Made by a program: the position numbers and the translations under genes
Shown: positions 33,171-45,339 of the stretch, piece after piece
How positions within the stretch are numbered: the first letter of the stretch is position 1
How the letters are laid out: every line of letters begins with the position of its first letter
Source: Schistocerca nitens
Lineage: Eukaryota > Arthropoda > Insecta > Orthoptera > Acrididae
Assembly: GCF_023898315.1 (NCBI RefSeq)
Contig: NC_064619.1
Span: 506,636,594-506,700,593, forward strand
Direction: 5' to 3'
DNA: 64,000 nucleotides
The notes under the pieces: model-generated
Databases searched by the model: none
What the model was told of the DNA's origin: nothing
Seen by the model: only the letters and a program-made list of their open reading frames with translations

Positions 33171-33733
33171 ACAAAACTCTTCGAACAACTTTGTTCTGTG
33201 TGTCATCGTGTTTATGCTGTTGGTGTATCGTATTCTCTGAGGCGGATGTTGTGACCAGCCCAACATTTCCCTTAACGAGCGCGGAAAACGGCCTAAAAAC
33301 CACATCCAAGGCGGCAGGTGTACCAGACTGCCGGGCAGACCAGATTGTGGTCTGTCGCAGCTCCACGTCCCACATCATACGCGCTGCATTTTAAGCTACA
33401 ATAGCAGGTGCTTACTTCGCATTTCACCTCCCATACAAAACATTTAAGGTCATTATTATACGGATGGTAAACGACATCTTACGTACGATGGCATAAAAAT
33501 CGAATGGTGGGAATGGGTATTTAGTTTCTTGTTGACGTAAACAACAGCAAGAGCTTACGCTCACAGCAAAGTTTTGAAAGTGATGACCACCGATCTCGCT
33601 GCATCCACCACAATGGCGCATATAATTCCACTGCATTCTCTCAAGCGTTCCGGTCGTCTTTTATGTATGTTTGCAAATGGGGATATTCAGCCGCCAAATA
33701 ATTGTTAAAATTCATGGTCAAGCCTTCAGCTGT
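33171..33733. other. No gene recognised
   Basis: Spacer between two hairpin repeats; frames of 69-83 codons on both strands lack motifs. Confidence 0.35.
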
Positions 33734-33912
33734 CTTTTATTTTGCACAGTTCGCTACTAGTTCCGGTCAGTGACCATTATCAAGCTTAGCTGGCATAAAG
33801 GCATGAAAGTTATACTTTTGTTCAAATTATGGTATAACTTTCCTGCCATTTATACCAGCTAAGCTTGATAATGGTCACTGACCGGAAGTAGTAGCGAATT
33901 CTGCAAAATAAA
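33734..33912. repeat. Hairpin repeat
   Basis: Left CTTTTATTTTGCACAGTTCG and right CGAATTCTGCAAAATAAAGG pair, continuing through CCGGTCAGTGACCATTATCA with its complement and inwards to AAAGTTATAC/GTATAACTTT. The right arm holds a weak motif at 33863-33887: CTTGATAA, T, GGTC-ACT-GACC, GGAAG, a decayed relative of the hammerhead-like layout. Confidence 0.92.
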
Positions 33913-36864
33913 GGGCAGGTTTAGGTTTCACAACAAATTTTAACACTTCCTGTCGTCTGTTGCACAATGGGGCATGGAAAACAGGATCCTACTAAACAGT
34001 CCTTGCCAGTTGTTACAAGGGTTCCGTACACTGAATACTGTTTCGACCGATTCTTGAGTATTGCCTGCGAGTCTGGGAAACTTTGTAGTGTTCGTCGGTA
34101 GTCAGAGACAACAGGGCATACAAATTTCACCACTTGGCAGTGGTAAAACCACCACAGCTGAAAGAGTCCTTTTTCACGAGTAACACAAAAAGTAAGAAGT
34201 GCAACATTGCAGTACTCGGCTAGAACTGAATTGTGGGTTCAGATTCATTAGATTGCATTGCTTGCGCACGATGTTAGCGACAAACGTGTAGTTGTGGTTT
34301 TATACAGCAAAGGCTACGGGAGCATACTGATCGAAAGTTTTGGCGCAGATAGTAGAGCACGTGTGACACGAATTATCAAAGTGTGTGACAGACGCACGAT
34401 AGGTGCCTCCCTTGATGATCCAACAGTTACAGTACTTACGGCACTCGTTTCATAAGTCACACGTAGAAGGTACCTCAGTATGAGACTATATTGCCTGAAA
34501 TCGATTGCACGTAGATGAACTAAACAACATAAAAACTAAGAAATATTTAAATTCACAAGAATTTGATTACTTGCTTTAAATTCAATCTCCAATTAATAGA
34601 TGGCTACCTCCTTGCTAAGAATGCTATTTGCGTCTGCTGGATGCAGTGAGCTCAGACACTCAAGATAAATTCACAAACAATCGAAAATGGCAGGCGTAGT
34701 CCCTAGAAAGATCTGTACATGTTCGTATCCCCTCATTTCGTCTAAAAGAGACAGACGTAATGGTTGCAGTACATCCAGTTCGCTTCATGAAGTGTAGAGA
34801 ACAAAGTTCTTCTCTTGTTTTGTCTGAAAATGCGTATGTTTGTTCATACGAGACTGTGAGTGTGTGTCGAGTGCAGAAGAGTAAGATTAAACGTACACGC
34901 GATTTTAATCAACGCGACTCCAGTTGCAATGACAGAGCCGTCCGGTTTTTTTTCCTGTTTCTTTTTTTTTTTTTTGTACACACAAAGGAGACAGAACGCG
35001 TTCGTAAATGAAAATTCGTGTTTGATTTTAAACGAGGCGGAAAAAAGGAGGAAATGCTTCACACATCGCCTTTACCGCACGTTTGAGTTGGAAGATTCAG
35101 AAGTGACGGAAAGCTGATTTTTTTTAATATTGCCCATTAGCTTAAATGTTTTTGCCTTCTAGTTAAATTGGTTTATCGGTAAAAGTAAGAAATGTGTTGT
35201 TTTCTAAGAATCACACACAAAAGCCGAACGAATCATGACACCTCGGTATGAAACCGTAAGTTAAATACATCTCATTCTTCTGGTTTCTAATGTTTCTCTG
35301 TGGTCCATCGTATCAGCGTGAATTTTTACTTTTAAAGTCCTAATATAGTACTATTTAAGCTTATAAAAATGCGACTTGAACATTTTTTTCGACTCTGAAA
35401 CTGTGGATAGGTATATATATTTGGACTTCATATTAAACCTTTGCAAGAAAAAGAGTGGTACTTTTTCTGCAGCATTTCCTCTGGAATCTGTTGGAAAATT
35501 ACGTGTCTGAAATAAAACGGTACAATCTTCAAGCGTACTAATTCTATGATATGAATCGTAAACTGTGAATTCAATAATACATGAGTATACTGTTGATAAG
35601 TGAAGAGTCAGTGATTAAGTCTTAAGAGAGTCTTCTATATCTGTGTGATGTATTCCAGGGAAAAACAGTAAAAAAAATCGAGGTAACGTCGGGCAGACAA
35701 ACCAGAGGATATAACATAAAATAAGTGAATTCACGTGCATCTGCCGATACGCAATGTAATAATCGGAATTTATAACGATATGTTTGTGCACCATTGCCCT
35801 ATTTCCATTCACAGTAACAAATAAATTAAATGCTTGTTTACAGTTCAGTTACTGAGAGCACAAGCAAACAGATGTATTATGAGATTGATACAACGGACAT
35901 TTAGTCAGCCGACACCATTATAGGTTGCCTGTCTAACCACTTCCAGAGCGAACAAAAATTTGATTTTAATCATTTCACATAACCATTGACCGAATTCCAT
36001 AATAATTTACTCCTTAAGAGGTATAATCTTACGTTAAAGGTTTAACGCAGTAAACTAAGAATCAATGTTAGAAACAGAGTATATGTCATGAGCTACTGTA
36101 TCTCAGGGCGCACAAATTACACAGATTATCTTAATCCTGTGTTTCATAATGAGAGCACTAACCAACTTCTTACAAACTTTAAACAGAACAGAAAACCTTT
36201 CCTAAATTTACTCTCGCTTACAGCTCCACAAAATAATGACAGGAAAATAGTTTATCGCTTACTATAGGCGAGTCGGCATAAGCTGAACCCTGGCACCTGG
36301 CGGCGCTGTTGCTCGTAAATCGTGTTACGAGTTACATTGAGTAGAAGCGCAAAGTTGCCGTGCCAAGCGCACTGCAACTGTCATGAACCTACTTAACGCC
36401 GACTCGAATGTCAATATCTGTTGTTCATGTGGCAAACCTTCTGCAATAAGCAGAACGTTCGAAGTTATTTCTTCTTTACTACTAACTCTATTCGCTAATC
36501 ATCTCTCATTTCCGTTATCAGTGCTGCAAATTGCACAGTTATCCCAAACGACAAGAATGAGCAACTGTGAAAGACTTCCGAAATCCGCCTTACGCTGCAG
36601 CCGTCCATCAACCGCGGTGCAAATACAATGCTACTTGCAAACTGGTTTGCGAATAAAGTTCAAAGGTAAGAAAATTGTATCTATTCAGTGTAACTTCTGC
36701 CCCAACAAAAAGATAACTCTTTTCTTAAAAATTGTGTAAACTTAGTAATTTTACGTATGTGGTGTCTGACACATTTGATAGAACTTCAAGTTGGGTAAGA
36801 CCAGAGGCATGATAATCAAGTATTCCAAAATTCGTGGTGATCAGCTGCGTGATATGCCCTTTTG
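33913..36864. other. AT-rich stretch, no gene recognised
   Basis: Almost 3 kb without a supported feature. T-tract at about 34948-34975. Frames near 34760-35117 and 36383-36739 look like chance. Confidence 0.4.
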
Positions 36865-36875
36865 TTGCATTTTAC

Positions 36876-37056
36876 GCCGGCCGGAGTGGCCGTGTGGTTC
36901 TAGGCGCTGCAGTCTGGAACCGAGCGACCGCTCCGGTCGCAGGTTCGAATCCTGCCTCGGGCATGGATGTGTGTGATGTCCTTAGGCTAGTTAGGTTTAA
37001 TAAGTTCTAAGTTCTAGGCGACTGATGACCTCAGTCGCATAGTGCTCAGAGCCATT
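36876..37056 (+). mobile_element. tRNA-derived SINE-1
   Basis: Sense copy with the duplication TTGCATTTTAC (36865-36875 and 37057-37067). The body lacks about 13 bp near 37037, just after GACCTCAG. Confidence 0.93.
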
Positions 37057-37457
37057 TTGCATTTTACAGACATTCACTCCGTTTTTCCCATTGGCTGTAG
37101 TCCAGGACGATCCTTTCACCACGAAATCATCCGATTCTCGGTGTGGTCACACGACGAAAATCGTTGTCTCAGTTGAAGAGAAGTCAGAAGTCGTCTCCAA
37201 CATTTCTATCTCTATACAAATTCAGTCGGGATCCTCCAAGATCAATCGTTTCTTTAGGTCGAGTTTACTGTGGCTACTGCGTCTTAGTATATTAACAGAG
37301 AGGTTCCCATGTGTTTTGTTACAATACGTTGCTAGTGCAGATAAAGTGTTTCGCATCAAAGTGGTTCAACACATTCTACATTGGCCTTCTCAGCAAATAT
37401 TGTTGATGAAATCTTCTCGAGTTAATAGCCGAGTAGTAATGTCATGCTATCGTAACA

Positions 37458-37512
37458 TTTCGACGAGTTTTCTATTCCTCCTGAAGATGACGATTAGGAA
37501 ACTCGTCGAAAC
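37458..37512 (+). other. Small hairpin with hammerhead-core-like motif
   Basis: TTTCGACGAGTTTTCT (37458) pairs with AGGAAACTCGTCGAAA (37496-37511). Nested in it, 37480-37512 reads CCTGAAGA, T, stem GACG...CGTC, GAAAC, nearly the same as the motif at 50181-50213. Confidence 0.45.
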
Positions 37513-39177
37513 TTTGCGACAACACGAGACTACGATTCTGATGAAAATAAGAAGATTTAATCAAGTCCTACAATTTTGCTCGAGTAAAAAAAGAAGAAGA
37601 AAATCTGTTGTGTGAACTGTTATTACGTCATATGTTGCCAATGTTCCAGGGAATCCTTTCTCATCTGAGGGCACAGACTGAAAGCTGATTTGATCTAATT
37701 TCGTCGTCGGAGTGCAAAGGGATGAGTAAGCCTCTCTCTAGCTATCCCAGATTGGCGACGTAAGAAAGCCGACCCGGCAAAAGAATAGCGTGCCGTAAAT
37801 CTTAAGATTTGTGGACCCCGAGCGCCGACAGAGGCGGGTTCCGTGCCATTCGGCGATACAGACCCGGCACCGACTGTCTCCATTTGCCCCGAATCTGTGA
37901 CTGATATACGGAGAGCGGCCCTGGCAGACGAACTGGTATCCGCTAATAGCTGCGGCCCGTACGTCTCGACGCTACGAAAGCGTGCCTCGGCTATCTTTGC
38001 GAGGGCGCACGATAATTTATCAGGTTGGAGTGAAGGTCACGTAGCGGGCTTCCCAGCCACGCTAACAAGACATACGATATGGCAGGCGGCGCAGGAACAA
38101 AACAGAGACGCCTGCCGCCGTTCGGGACTCGACGGCCTGGGATTGGCCTCGCGGTTGCGCCTGGCAGAGATTGATTCGGTGAGCTGGCGGCGCCACGTGG
38201 GAACGGGTGCAGTGGTACTGCGACCGGAGGGTGATAAATACGGAAGCTGTAACGAATATATCACCGTGGTCACAGGGGTCTGCCTCCTAATGAGGCGCAG
38301 CTTCTGCCTCCAGCTCTCGGGCGAGGGTGCCAAACGGAAACACAGCGTCTGCCATTTCCTTTTTAATACCCTCCAACAATACCCTCGTTTACGCGCGTGA
38401 ATACGTTATACTTTTATTCAGCATACTATGTCCTCAGCAAAAGAGCGAAACTTAGATAACATTAATAATTTCAAAGTTGTCAGATCTTACATGAAATGTA
38501 TTCGCAGTTGCGAATATGGGCCACCATCAGCTGTATAATGGAATGACGACAAGGCAAATTTTTGAGCAGGACTAGGTCTCGAAACTGGATTCTCGGCTTA
38601 TCGCGAGCGGTCGCCTTACCATGAGGCATCCAAGCACGCCTCACAGCCACACCCAAAATACAAAATCATGAAAGCATCAACGAAGTGTTCGTGTATTTCA
38701 TAATGGCTGTAGCCAACGCAGTGCCTGTTCCTTCAGACATGCATTCTTTTCCGAAAGAACATTACATCCTACTTCTGTACAAGACACGCACTGCAGTATC
38801 GTATTGCGAAAACTTTGCCGTCAGTGGATGAGGACCTACCGATGCCGGAGACCATAGAAATCACAGGTTTAGCTGCTCCGCCACACGAGGCAGTAAGTAT
38901 GCCACATTTTATATCCTACTCAGCGTAGGTAGAACACAGTTTATGATCACTGGCAGTGATGCAGTGACCGCTGCAACTAACATGCAGTTCCTGCGACCCA
39001 TGACGGCGGAGTTCTCGAAGTGAACGGGTAGCCAGAAGCAGAGTCCAGAGCTGAGCGAAATTCGTCTTAAGCATAATGTTGCTGGGAAGAATGAAGTTGA
39101 CTAGGGGATTTGTGTTGGAAGTGGGTGGAGGCATAAAAAATGAAGGCAGCCGATGTTGTAAACGCTATTTATCCCCC

Positions 39178-39188
39178 TTCTTCTTCTT

Positions 39189-39218
<30 letters not shown>
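39178..39218. repeat. Microsatellite (TTC)n
   Basis: About 13 uninterrupted TTC units. Confidence 0.98.
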
Positions 39219-39220
<2 letters not shown>

Positions 39221-39349
39221 AGCCCAAAATTAGGGCTTACGGCCTGCTCCTGCCACACCATGTCTCCCTCAGCCTTCCCACACTCTTTTTTCCACGAAGC
39301 TTGTATTCCATTGCTTGTCGAAGGATTTTGTGAGGTGACATATGCAATG

Positions 39350-40320
39350 TATGCTCTCTCTAATCCTACTTTGGTTGGGTTACTTTTCAAGTTAATGGCT
39401 GTAGCTCAGTCGTTTCCTTATTTCTTCATTTCTTATTCTGTCCTCTCTTGTATAACCTTTCACTGATCTAAGGAAATTAATGTTTTTTCTTATTCTGTCC
39501 TCTCTTGTGCAGCCTTTCACTGATGTAAGGAAATCAATTTCGAATGTTTCAAGTTGTCTTAGGTGTTTTGCCCTTAATGTTCCACTTTCTGCTCCATGTA
39601 GTACCGTGGGTACTGTTATGACCTTTTAAAATTTTATTTGGGTTTCTCTTCTAGCTTTACCCATTAATGTTACTCTTATCGTGCCACATATGTGTTGACA
39701 CGCGTTAATTTTGTTATGTCTTTCTCTTCTTCAAAAGCTGCATAACATCCTATATAATGGAAATGGATCTATTCTATTGGTGTGTGATCGAAGATTATCT
39801 CAGGCATTATAGATACTTTTCTAATAAGGCCATTGTTTTTGTTGTTCATTTAAACTTATGTTGTTTAGCTTATGTACCACCGTTCTATATGGTTACCTGG
39901 GCGTCTCGCAAAAGGCAATGTACTTTGAAATTTGCCTAGCCCAATCTTATACCTAGAGGTATTCTCTCCATAATTCATTCCATGGCCATTTCGTTGATAT
40001 AGATGTTGAATAGTGTAGGTGACATGCTACAACCGTGGCTTACTAGTTGGTTTATCGGCTTTTCTGGGTCAGATCTTCGCCGGTATCTATTCTTATTTTG
40101 GCGTTTCTGTATAAACCTTAACGTAATTTAAACAGATACTGGGGAAACCTCTTTTCTTCATTATTGACCAGAGCTTTTTTCTGTGGATGTGGTCAAATGC
40201 CTTCTCAAAGCCGATAAGTGCTAGATGTATCTCAAAATTGATTTCTAGTCTTTTTGGTACAATTTTTTTCAGAGTGAAACATTGTCGGCACAGTATCTTC
40301 ATTTACGGAAGCGTACTTGC
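39350..40320 (-). pseudogene. LINE reverse transcriptase fragment
   Basis: In minus sense the order is: INFEIHLALIGFEKAFDHIH and RKKLWSIMKKRGFP (the FIDFEKAFD catalytic block with the first Asp now Gly), QSTLPFARRPGNHI (relic of the FADD box, aspartates lost), IGCYAAFEEEKDITKLTRVN, VPTVLHGAESGTLRAKHLRQ, and then FLTSVKGCTREDRIRKNIN followed directly by FLRSVKGYTREDRIRNEEI. Many frameshifts and stops. Same family as the LINE relic at 7560-9050. The 5' half and the 3' end are missing or unrecognisable. Confidence 0.8.
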
Positions 40321-42725
40321 TGTCCTAATGAAACTGAATCAGAGATGTTAACCATAAACAGACGTAGTAAAGTGTGCCTGCAATAAGCAGACGAATGGGG
40401 ACGGGTGTCGAACCCTGATCCTAGAAATGCTGGTGGACGCGCTTCTCAAAGGGGCAGCCCGGTACCCAGCAGCTGGTTGTTGCTGAGTCAGGATGGCGTG
40501 ACAGCGCTCTGGCACGAGTGACCCGAGAAAATCAGACCTGCGGCCAACGTTGTGGGAGACGGCAGTGATATTCGGAAGAGGAAATCAATGGCTGGAGTGC
40601 TGTTTCCGTAGAGAGACCCAAGCAGCGAGGAGCTGGGAGGACCTTACTTCGTACCTCGGATCATGAGGCGGTGGCATGATCCCCGACTGGCAGTCTCGTG
40701 CAGACGGCGGTATAGTGGAGGAATCCTGATGGCCGTGCCATCAGAAAAGCAAAAGCACTTTATTTTCAGGCCACAAGTGGCCAATCGGAACCCTTCGACC
40801 GCCGTGTCATCCTCAGCTGAGGATGCGGACAGGAGGAGCGTGTGGTCAGCATACCGCTCTCCCGGACTTTATGTGCCACCACGAAACGGCCATTAATTCG
40901 CAGTCCGGCAGCATCGATGATAGCTCCGTCAGTAGAGTTTCGACGATCCCACGGCAGAGACTTATACACGGCGGGCATCGGCGTCTATGCACAGTCCACT
41001 ATGCCAATGACCTTTCGACTGGCCCGAGGTGTGTACAAATATACAGCCGAAGAGGGCTTGCTAAGGAGGGGACATTCATGAAGCTGACCGAAAATCCCAA
41101 TTTTCAATTTATTTTTAATTTATTATTAGAATTTATGGACAGTATGTTACCAAAGTTTGATTGATCACATCACATCCGAAGTACCTGAAAAATAATGAAA
41201 TGTCTGACACGAACTTCCGGCCACGCCAAGTTTTTTAAGCAACACTTCGACACAAGCTCGGTGAACAACGCTTCCTTGGATTATTTTCAAGAAAACGTGC
41301 ATGGATGCATCTAGAAGGCTGTGACATATACTCTTTGGTTTTACGGATCATCTGCGACTCTGTGCGGTATCATAGAAACAATAACAAACCAGCTGTTTGT
41401 TTATGAAGAAGCAATCCTTGATATGCCATGTGCCACTGACAGAGATGTGCGCGGGTATTCGGTTATGGTACACTTCTTCTATTTAACAACGGGAACGTAG
41501 GGAGGATGAAGAAATTAGAGAGAATGGGCATTATGATAGGAAATTTCACTCAAGACATATTGAGAAAAATAGATTTACAGCGCCTGTCTGCAGCTAAAAT
41601 GTTAGTTGGAAATGCAGTAAAAGGAAGAAGGCCGAAAACAAGAAACCAGAAGACAAACCTTAAAGGGAAAGAGAACCCCGAGTACAAATCTGGAGCTTTA
41701 TAAAAATGTGACATAAAACGAAAAGGCTAGGATTGATCTTTAAACTTCATTTCCTAAAAATAACGTTTTTCAAAGTTTATGTTATCTCATGAGTAAATTC
41801 TGAAATTCTGAGTGTGAAGTGAGATATGGCGGAATGTGCTTCTAATTTTGCACGAATTTTATTGTATAATTACAGAATTACAATTCAAAAATTATTGAAA
41901 TTGTCCTAATCGATATATTCAGAAAACCTAATGAGATAAGCTTCTTGTATGCAAAGAGGTTAAAAAGAGAAAATTTTGTATAAATCCGGTGAATAGTTTC
42001 TGAGTAAAGTTACGTATATTATTTTTGAAAATAAATTTTTTTATTCCATAAAAAAATCAAATATAAGCAAATAACAGTAAATGTATTAATTTCAGGTAAA
42101 GCATGATACAGAGTTTCAGTGCTGTATCTTCAAAACTTGGATTTAGCGCATTTTTAAATAGTTTGTGGTTTTCAAGAGCGTTCCCCGCTAATGAGGTAGA
42201 CAACTACTGCTGCATTCTTCCAAGCCTTCGAAACTTCGTGAAGGCTGGCTATTGCCTGGAGAGATCGTTCACTAGAAAAGAAGCTGTCACTATACCGAAA
42301 TGCTGCGTCAGCTGGCTGCAACCTACGCCTTGAATGTAGCAGCTGGCCGCGTTCTGGCACGGTATCGTTCCGTAAGCGAACGTACACAGTCCAGGGAGCG
42401 ATTCTAATCGAAAAATATAATCAGAGACAAAGTCAATGAGTCTACTATCAATGGTTTATATCGAAGGCTTCATAGAATAGCGAGAACTGCTAGACAAGTG
42501 CGGGGACACCGTCGCTTCAGTGGACGGGCCAAAGTGATGAGCCCTCCGTGAGAGAAAGCTGCGGCCGTTGCGTGAAGCCTGAATGGCTTTTGCCTTTCTA
42601 CCGTACTGGTACTTGAACGTCTTGGGAAATCCGAATCACTGTATGATAGTAAACCACAAATGGCTATAAGTACACCACATGAAAACCTATAATGCAGGTC
42701 GGCTACCTTCTCACGACCACTACTA
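40321..42725. other. No gene recognised
   Basis: Mixed composition. Apart from the SINE-like fragment at 40745-40870, nothing is supported. The minus frame 40766-40978 and plus frames there only reflect that repeat. Confidence 0.35.
40745..40870. repeat. Fragment of a locust SINE body (possibly 5S-derived family)
   Basis: TTTTCAGGCCACAAGTGGCC and GAGGATGCGGACAGGAGGAG followed by ATACCGCTCTCCCGG are words I remember from a common locust repeat that carries a 5S-like end. That end is absent here. Recognition is from memory only. Confidence 0.3.
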
Positions 42726-44098
42726 CACTACCGGCCATTAAAATTGCTATACCAAGAAGAAATGCAGATGACAAACGGGTATTCATTGGACAAATATATT
42801 ATACTAGAACTGACATGTGATTACATTTTCACGCAATTTGGGTGCTTAGATCCTGAGAAATCAGTACCCAGAACAACCACCTCTGGCCGTAATAACGGCC
42901 TTGATACGTCTGGAAAATCAGTCAAACAGAGCTTGAATGGCATGAACAGGTGTAGCTGCCCATGCAGCTTCAACACAATACCACAGTTCATCAAGAGTAG
43001 TGACTGGCGTATTGTGACGAGCCAGTTGCTCGGCCACCATTGACCAGACGTTTTCAATTGGTGAGAGATCTGGAGAATGTGCTGGCCAGGGCAGCAGGCG
43101 AACATTTGCTGTATCCAGAAAGGCCCGTACAAGACCTGCAACATGCGGTCGTGCATTATCCTGCTTAAATGTAGAGTTTCGCAGGGATCTAGTGAAGGGG
43201 AGAGCGATCTGAAATGTAACGTCCACTGTTCAAAGTGCCGTCTATGCGAACAAGTGGGGACCGAGACGTGTAACCAATGGCACCCCATACCATCACGCCG
43301 GGTGATACGCCAGTGTGGCGTTGACGAATACACGCTTCCAATGTGCGTTCACCACGATGTCACCAAACACGGATGCGACTACCATGATGCTGTAAACAGA
43401 ACCTGGATTCATCCGGAAAAATGACGTTATGCCATTCGTGCACCCAGGTTCGTCGTTGAGTACACCATCGCAGGCGTTCCTGTCTGTGATGCAGCGTCAA
43501 GGGTAACCGCAGCCATGGACTCCGAGCTGATAGTCCATGCTGCTGCAAACGTCGTCGAACTGTTCGTGCAGATGGTTGTTGTCTTTCAAACGTCCCCATA
43601 TGTTGACTCAAGGATCGAGACGTGGATGCACGATCCGTTACAGCCATGCGGATAAGATGCCTGTCATCTCGACTGCTGGTGATACGAGGCCGTTGGGATC
43701 CAGCACAGCGTTCCGTATTACCCTCCTGAACCCACCGATTCCATATTCTGCTAACAGTGATTGGATCTCGACCAACACGAGCAGAAATGTCGTGATACGA
43801 TAAATCGCAAGCGTGATAGGCTACAATCCGATCTTTATCGAAGTCGGAAACGTGATGGTACGCATTTCTCCTCCTTACACGAGGCACCACAACAACTTTT
43901 CACCAGGAAACGGCGGTCAACTGCTGTTTGTGTATGAGAAATCGGCTGGAAACTTTCCTCATGTCAGCACGTTGTAGGTGTCGTGAATGCTCTGAAAAGC
44001 TAATCATTTGCATATCACAGCATCTTCTTCCTGTCAGTTAAATTTCGCGTCTATAGCACATCATCTTCGTGGTGTAGCAATTTTAATGGCCAGTAGTG
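42726..44098 (-). mobile_element. Tc1-like DNA transposon, family Tc1-A, copy 2
   Basis: The ends CACTACCGGCCATTAAAATT and its inverted partner at 44098 match over about 28 bp with one mismatch near the tip. TA lies at 42724-42725 and CA (decayed TA) at 44099-44100. Length 1373 bp. Closely similar to 1460-2834. Confidence 0.92.
42861..43887 (-). pseudogene. Tc1-A transposase, start codon lost, stop and frameshift
   Basis: The usual ATG is GTG at 43887-43885. The N-terminal frame stays open to 43360: VSDFDKDRIVAYHACDLSYH, a helix-turn-helix, then RRRLQQHGLSARSPWLRLPL and NVIFPDESRFCLQHH (first Asp). At about 43360 CGA has become TGA (arginine to stop, a CpG change) after RIRVW. Downstream MVWGAIGYTSRSPL and GTLNSGRYIS continue in the same frame. 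Then a net loss of 14 bp near 43213 shifts the frame. The 3' part 43226-42918 keeps FKQDNARPHVAGLVRAF (second Asp) and SPDLSPIENVWSMVAEQLAR (Glu), again DD34E. The stop TGA is at 42861. Confidence 0.9.
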
Positions 44099-44100
44099 CA

Positions 44101-44754
44101 CTATAGTCGAAACGCCGTAAGAAGGTGCCTGAGAGCTCGTAGCGCTGTTGCCAGATTTAAACTGCCAAGTGCTAACGGTTGCAGGCGAAAACAGTAGCCA
44201 TCTAGAGAGCTGTGGCAACACTGAGGAGTTGCCATGGAGACGTCTGCAAAAACGTTTTGCGTTACTGGTTGTGGAAGAGCCACGAATCTACCGTTCCCAC
44301 CCCATTGCAACTTACGCCGACTCAACAATGCACGTTTGATTACAATGCTTCGCCCCGCTGGGCTCTCTAAATTCATTGTCTCACCCTGCTGTAGTGCCAC
44401 TGGGCTTCGACTCTGTCAGCGGCGCTCGAAGGTATTTTCTCAGCACATCTGTACTACAACGACCTGCGTCGTATGGAAAACAATGAACTCGTTTCATCAT
44501 CATTGTCAGCTATGTCATCCTGCGACAACACTGAACTTCTGAGTGTCATTTCTTTCATTTGCTTTCTTTTGGCCTCTGAGCTTTCCCAGCTACAAGGATC
44601 TGGTTGTTTAAGTTGTGTTAGAATTTGATAGTCAATTACCACTACAGTGAGTTGGACAGTTCTGCGCAAAAACTATTTTGAGATGAAGAGATTGTCGAGA
44701 GGAATTCGTAGCAGGCCACGTCAAACTAGTGAGAAAATTGGTGAAAAAAGCGCT
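44101..44754. other. No gene recognised
   Basis: Frames on both strands near 44101-44542 overlap without known motifs. Starts of the following Tc1-G fragment may reach into this stretch. Confidence 0.35.
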
Positions 44755-45105
44755 GCGAAGGTTGGTTGTAAAAAATCGCATGAAATAAACGGAACTTCCA
44801 AAGTACCGCCAGTAGTCCAGCTAGCACAACGACTGTGCGGTGGGGAGTTTAAAAACGGGATAGATTGGTCGAGCTCGTCATCAGCCACACATTTCTATAA
44901 TTAATGTTAAGCAACGCTGAAGAGTGGATGGTGAGAGGTTTAGAAGGATGAATCACGGTATACCCTTTGACAGTTCGAAGGAAGGATGCGGTTTTGGTGG
45001 ATATCGGGAGAACGTTAGGTGCCAACCTGTGTAGTGCCAACAGCTGTACGGAGGATCTGGTGTTACGTATGCGGATTTTATTTGTAGTTAGATCTGACGT
45101 ATTAT
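44755..45105 (+). mobile_element. Tc1-G fragment (N-terminal half only)
   Basis: Words such as GTTGTAAAAAATCGCATGAA, GATTGGTCGAGCTCGTCATC, ATGAATCACGGTATACCCTT and ATCGGGAGAACGTTAGGTGC align with 46620-46930 of the next Tc1-G copy. The element stops near 45105, before the second catalytic block. Confidence 0.7.
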
Positions 45106-45339
45106 AAATTATGTGTCCTTTGGAAGTGAGATCTGGAAGCTGGTGAGATCTGGAGAGTTTGTATTTGAGTCTGTACCAGTTCTTTCCAGCAACCTGTCGT
45201 CTTCTAAAGTTGTGTCCCCAGTGCAGAAGACTGCTTGTCAGTCGTGGGACGTTCTTTGTAGCAGGCTGCTATGCCGTCATCTCGAACCTGTGATTGTATT
45301 TTTCATTGGATGCCATTTGCTCAGGTTGGTCTCTGTATC

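Larger units (their letters stand above)
37068..39349. other. No gene recognised; GC-rich patch 37690-38330
   Basis: The plus-strand frame 37091-37615 (174 codons) runs across the hairpin and has no known domain. The GC-rich patch contains a 185-codon plus frame (37843-38400) and a 98-codon minus frame in the same place, as expected from base composition. Neither has recognised homology. A tRNA-SINE-like relic near 38570-38650 (GTCTCGAAACTGGATTCTCG) is too weak to call. Confidence 0.4.

Noticed and set aside
36383..36739. 118-codon plus frame with several Cys residues
   Set aside because: The Cys spacing does not fit a zinc-finger pattern and there is no other support.
37843..38400. 185-codon plus-strand open frame in a GC-rich patch
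   Set aside because: Long frames occur on both strands here because GC-rich DNA has few stops; no motif or family resemblance.
45113..45339. N-terminal extension of the LINE frame
   Set aside because: In frame with the reverse transcriptase tail but unlike any part of such proteins; probably flanking DNA that happens to be open.
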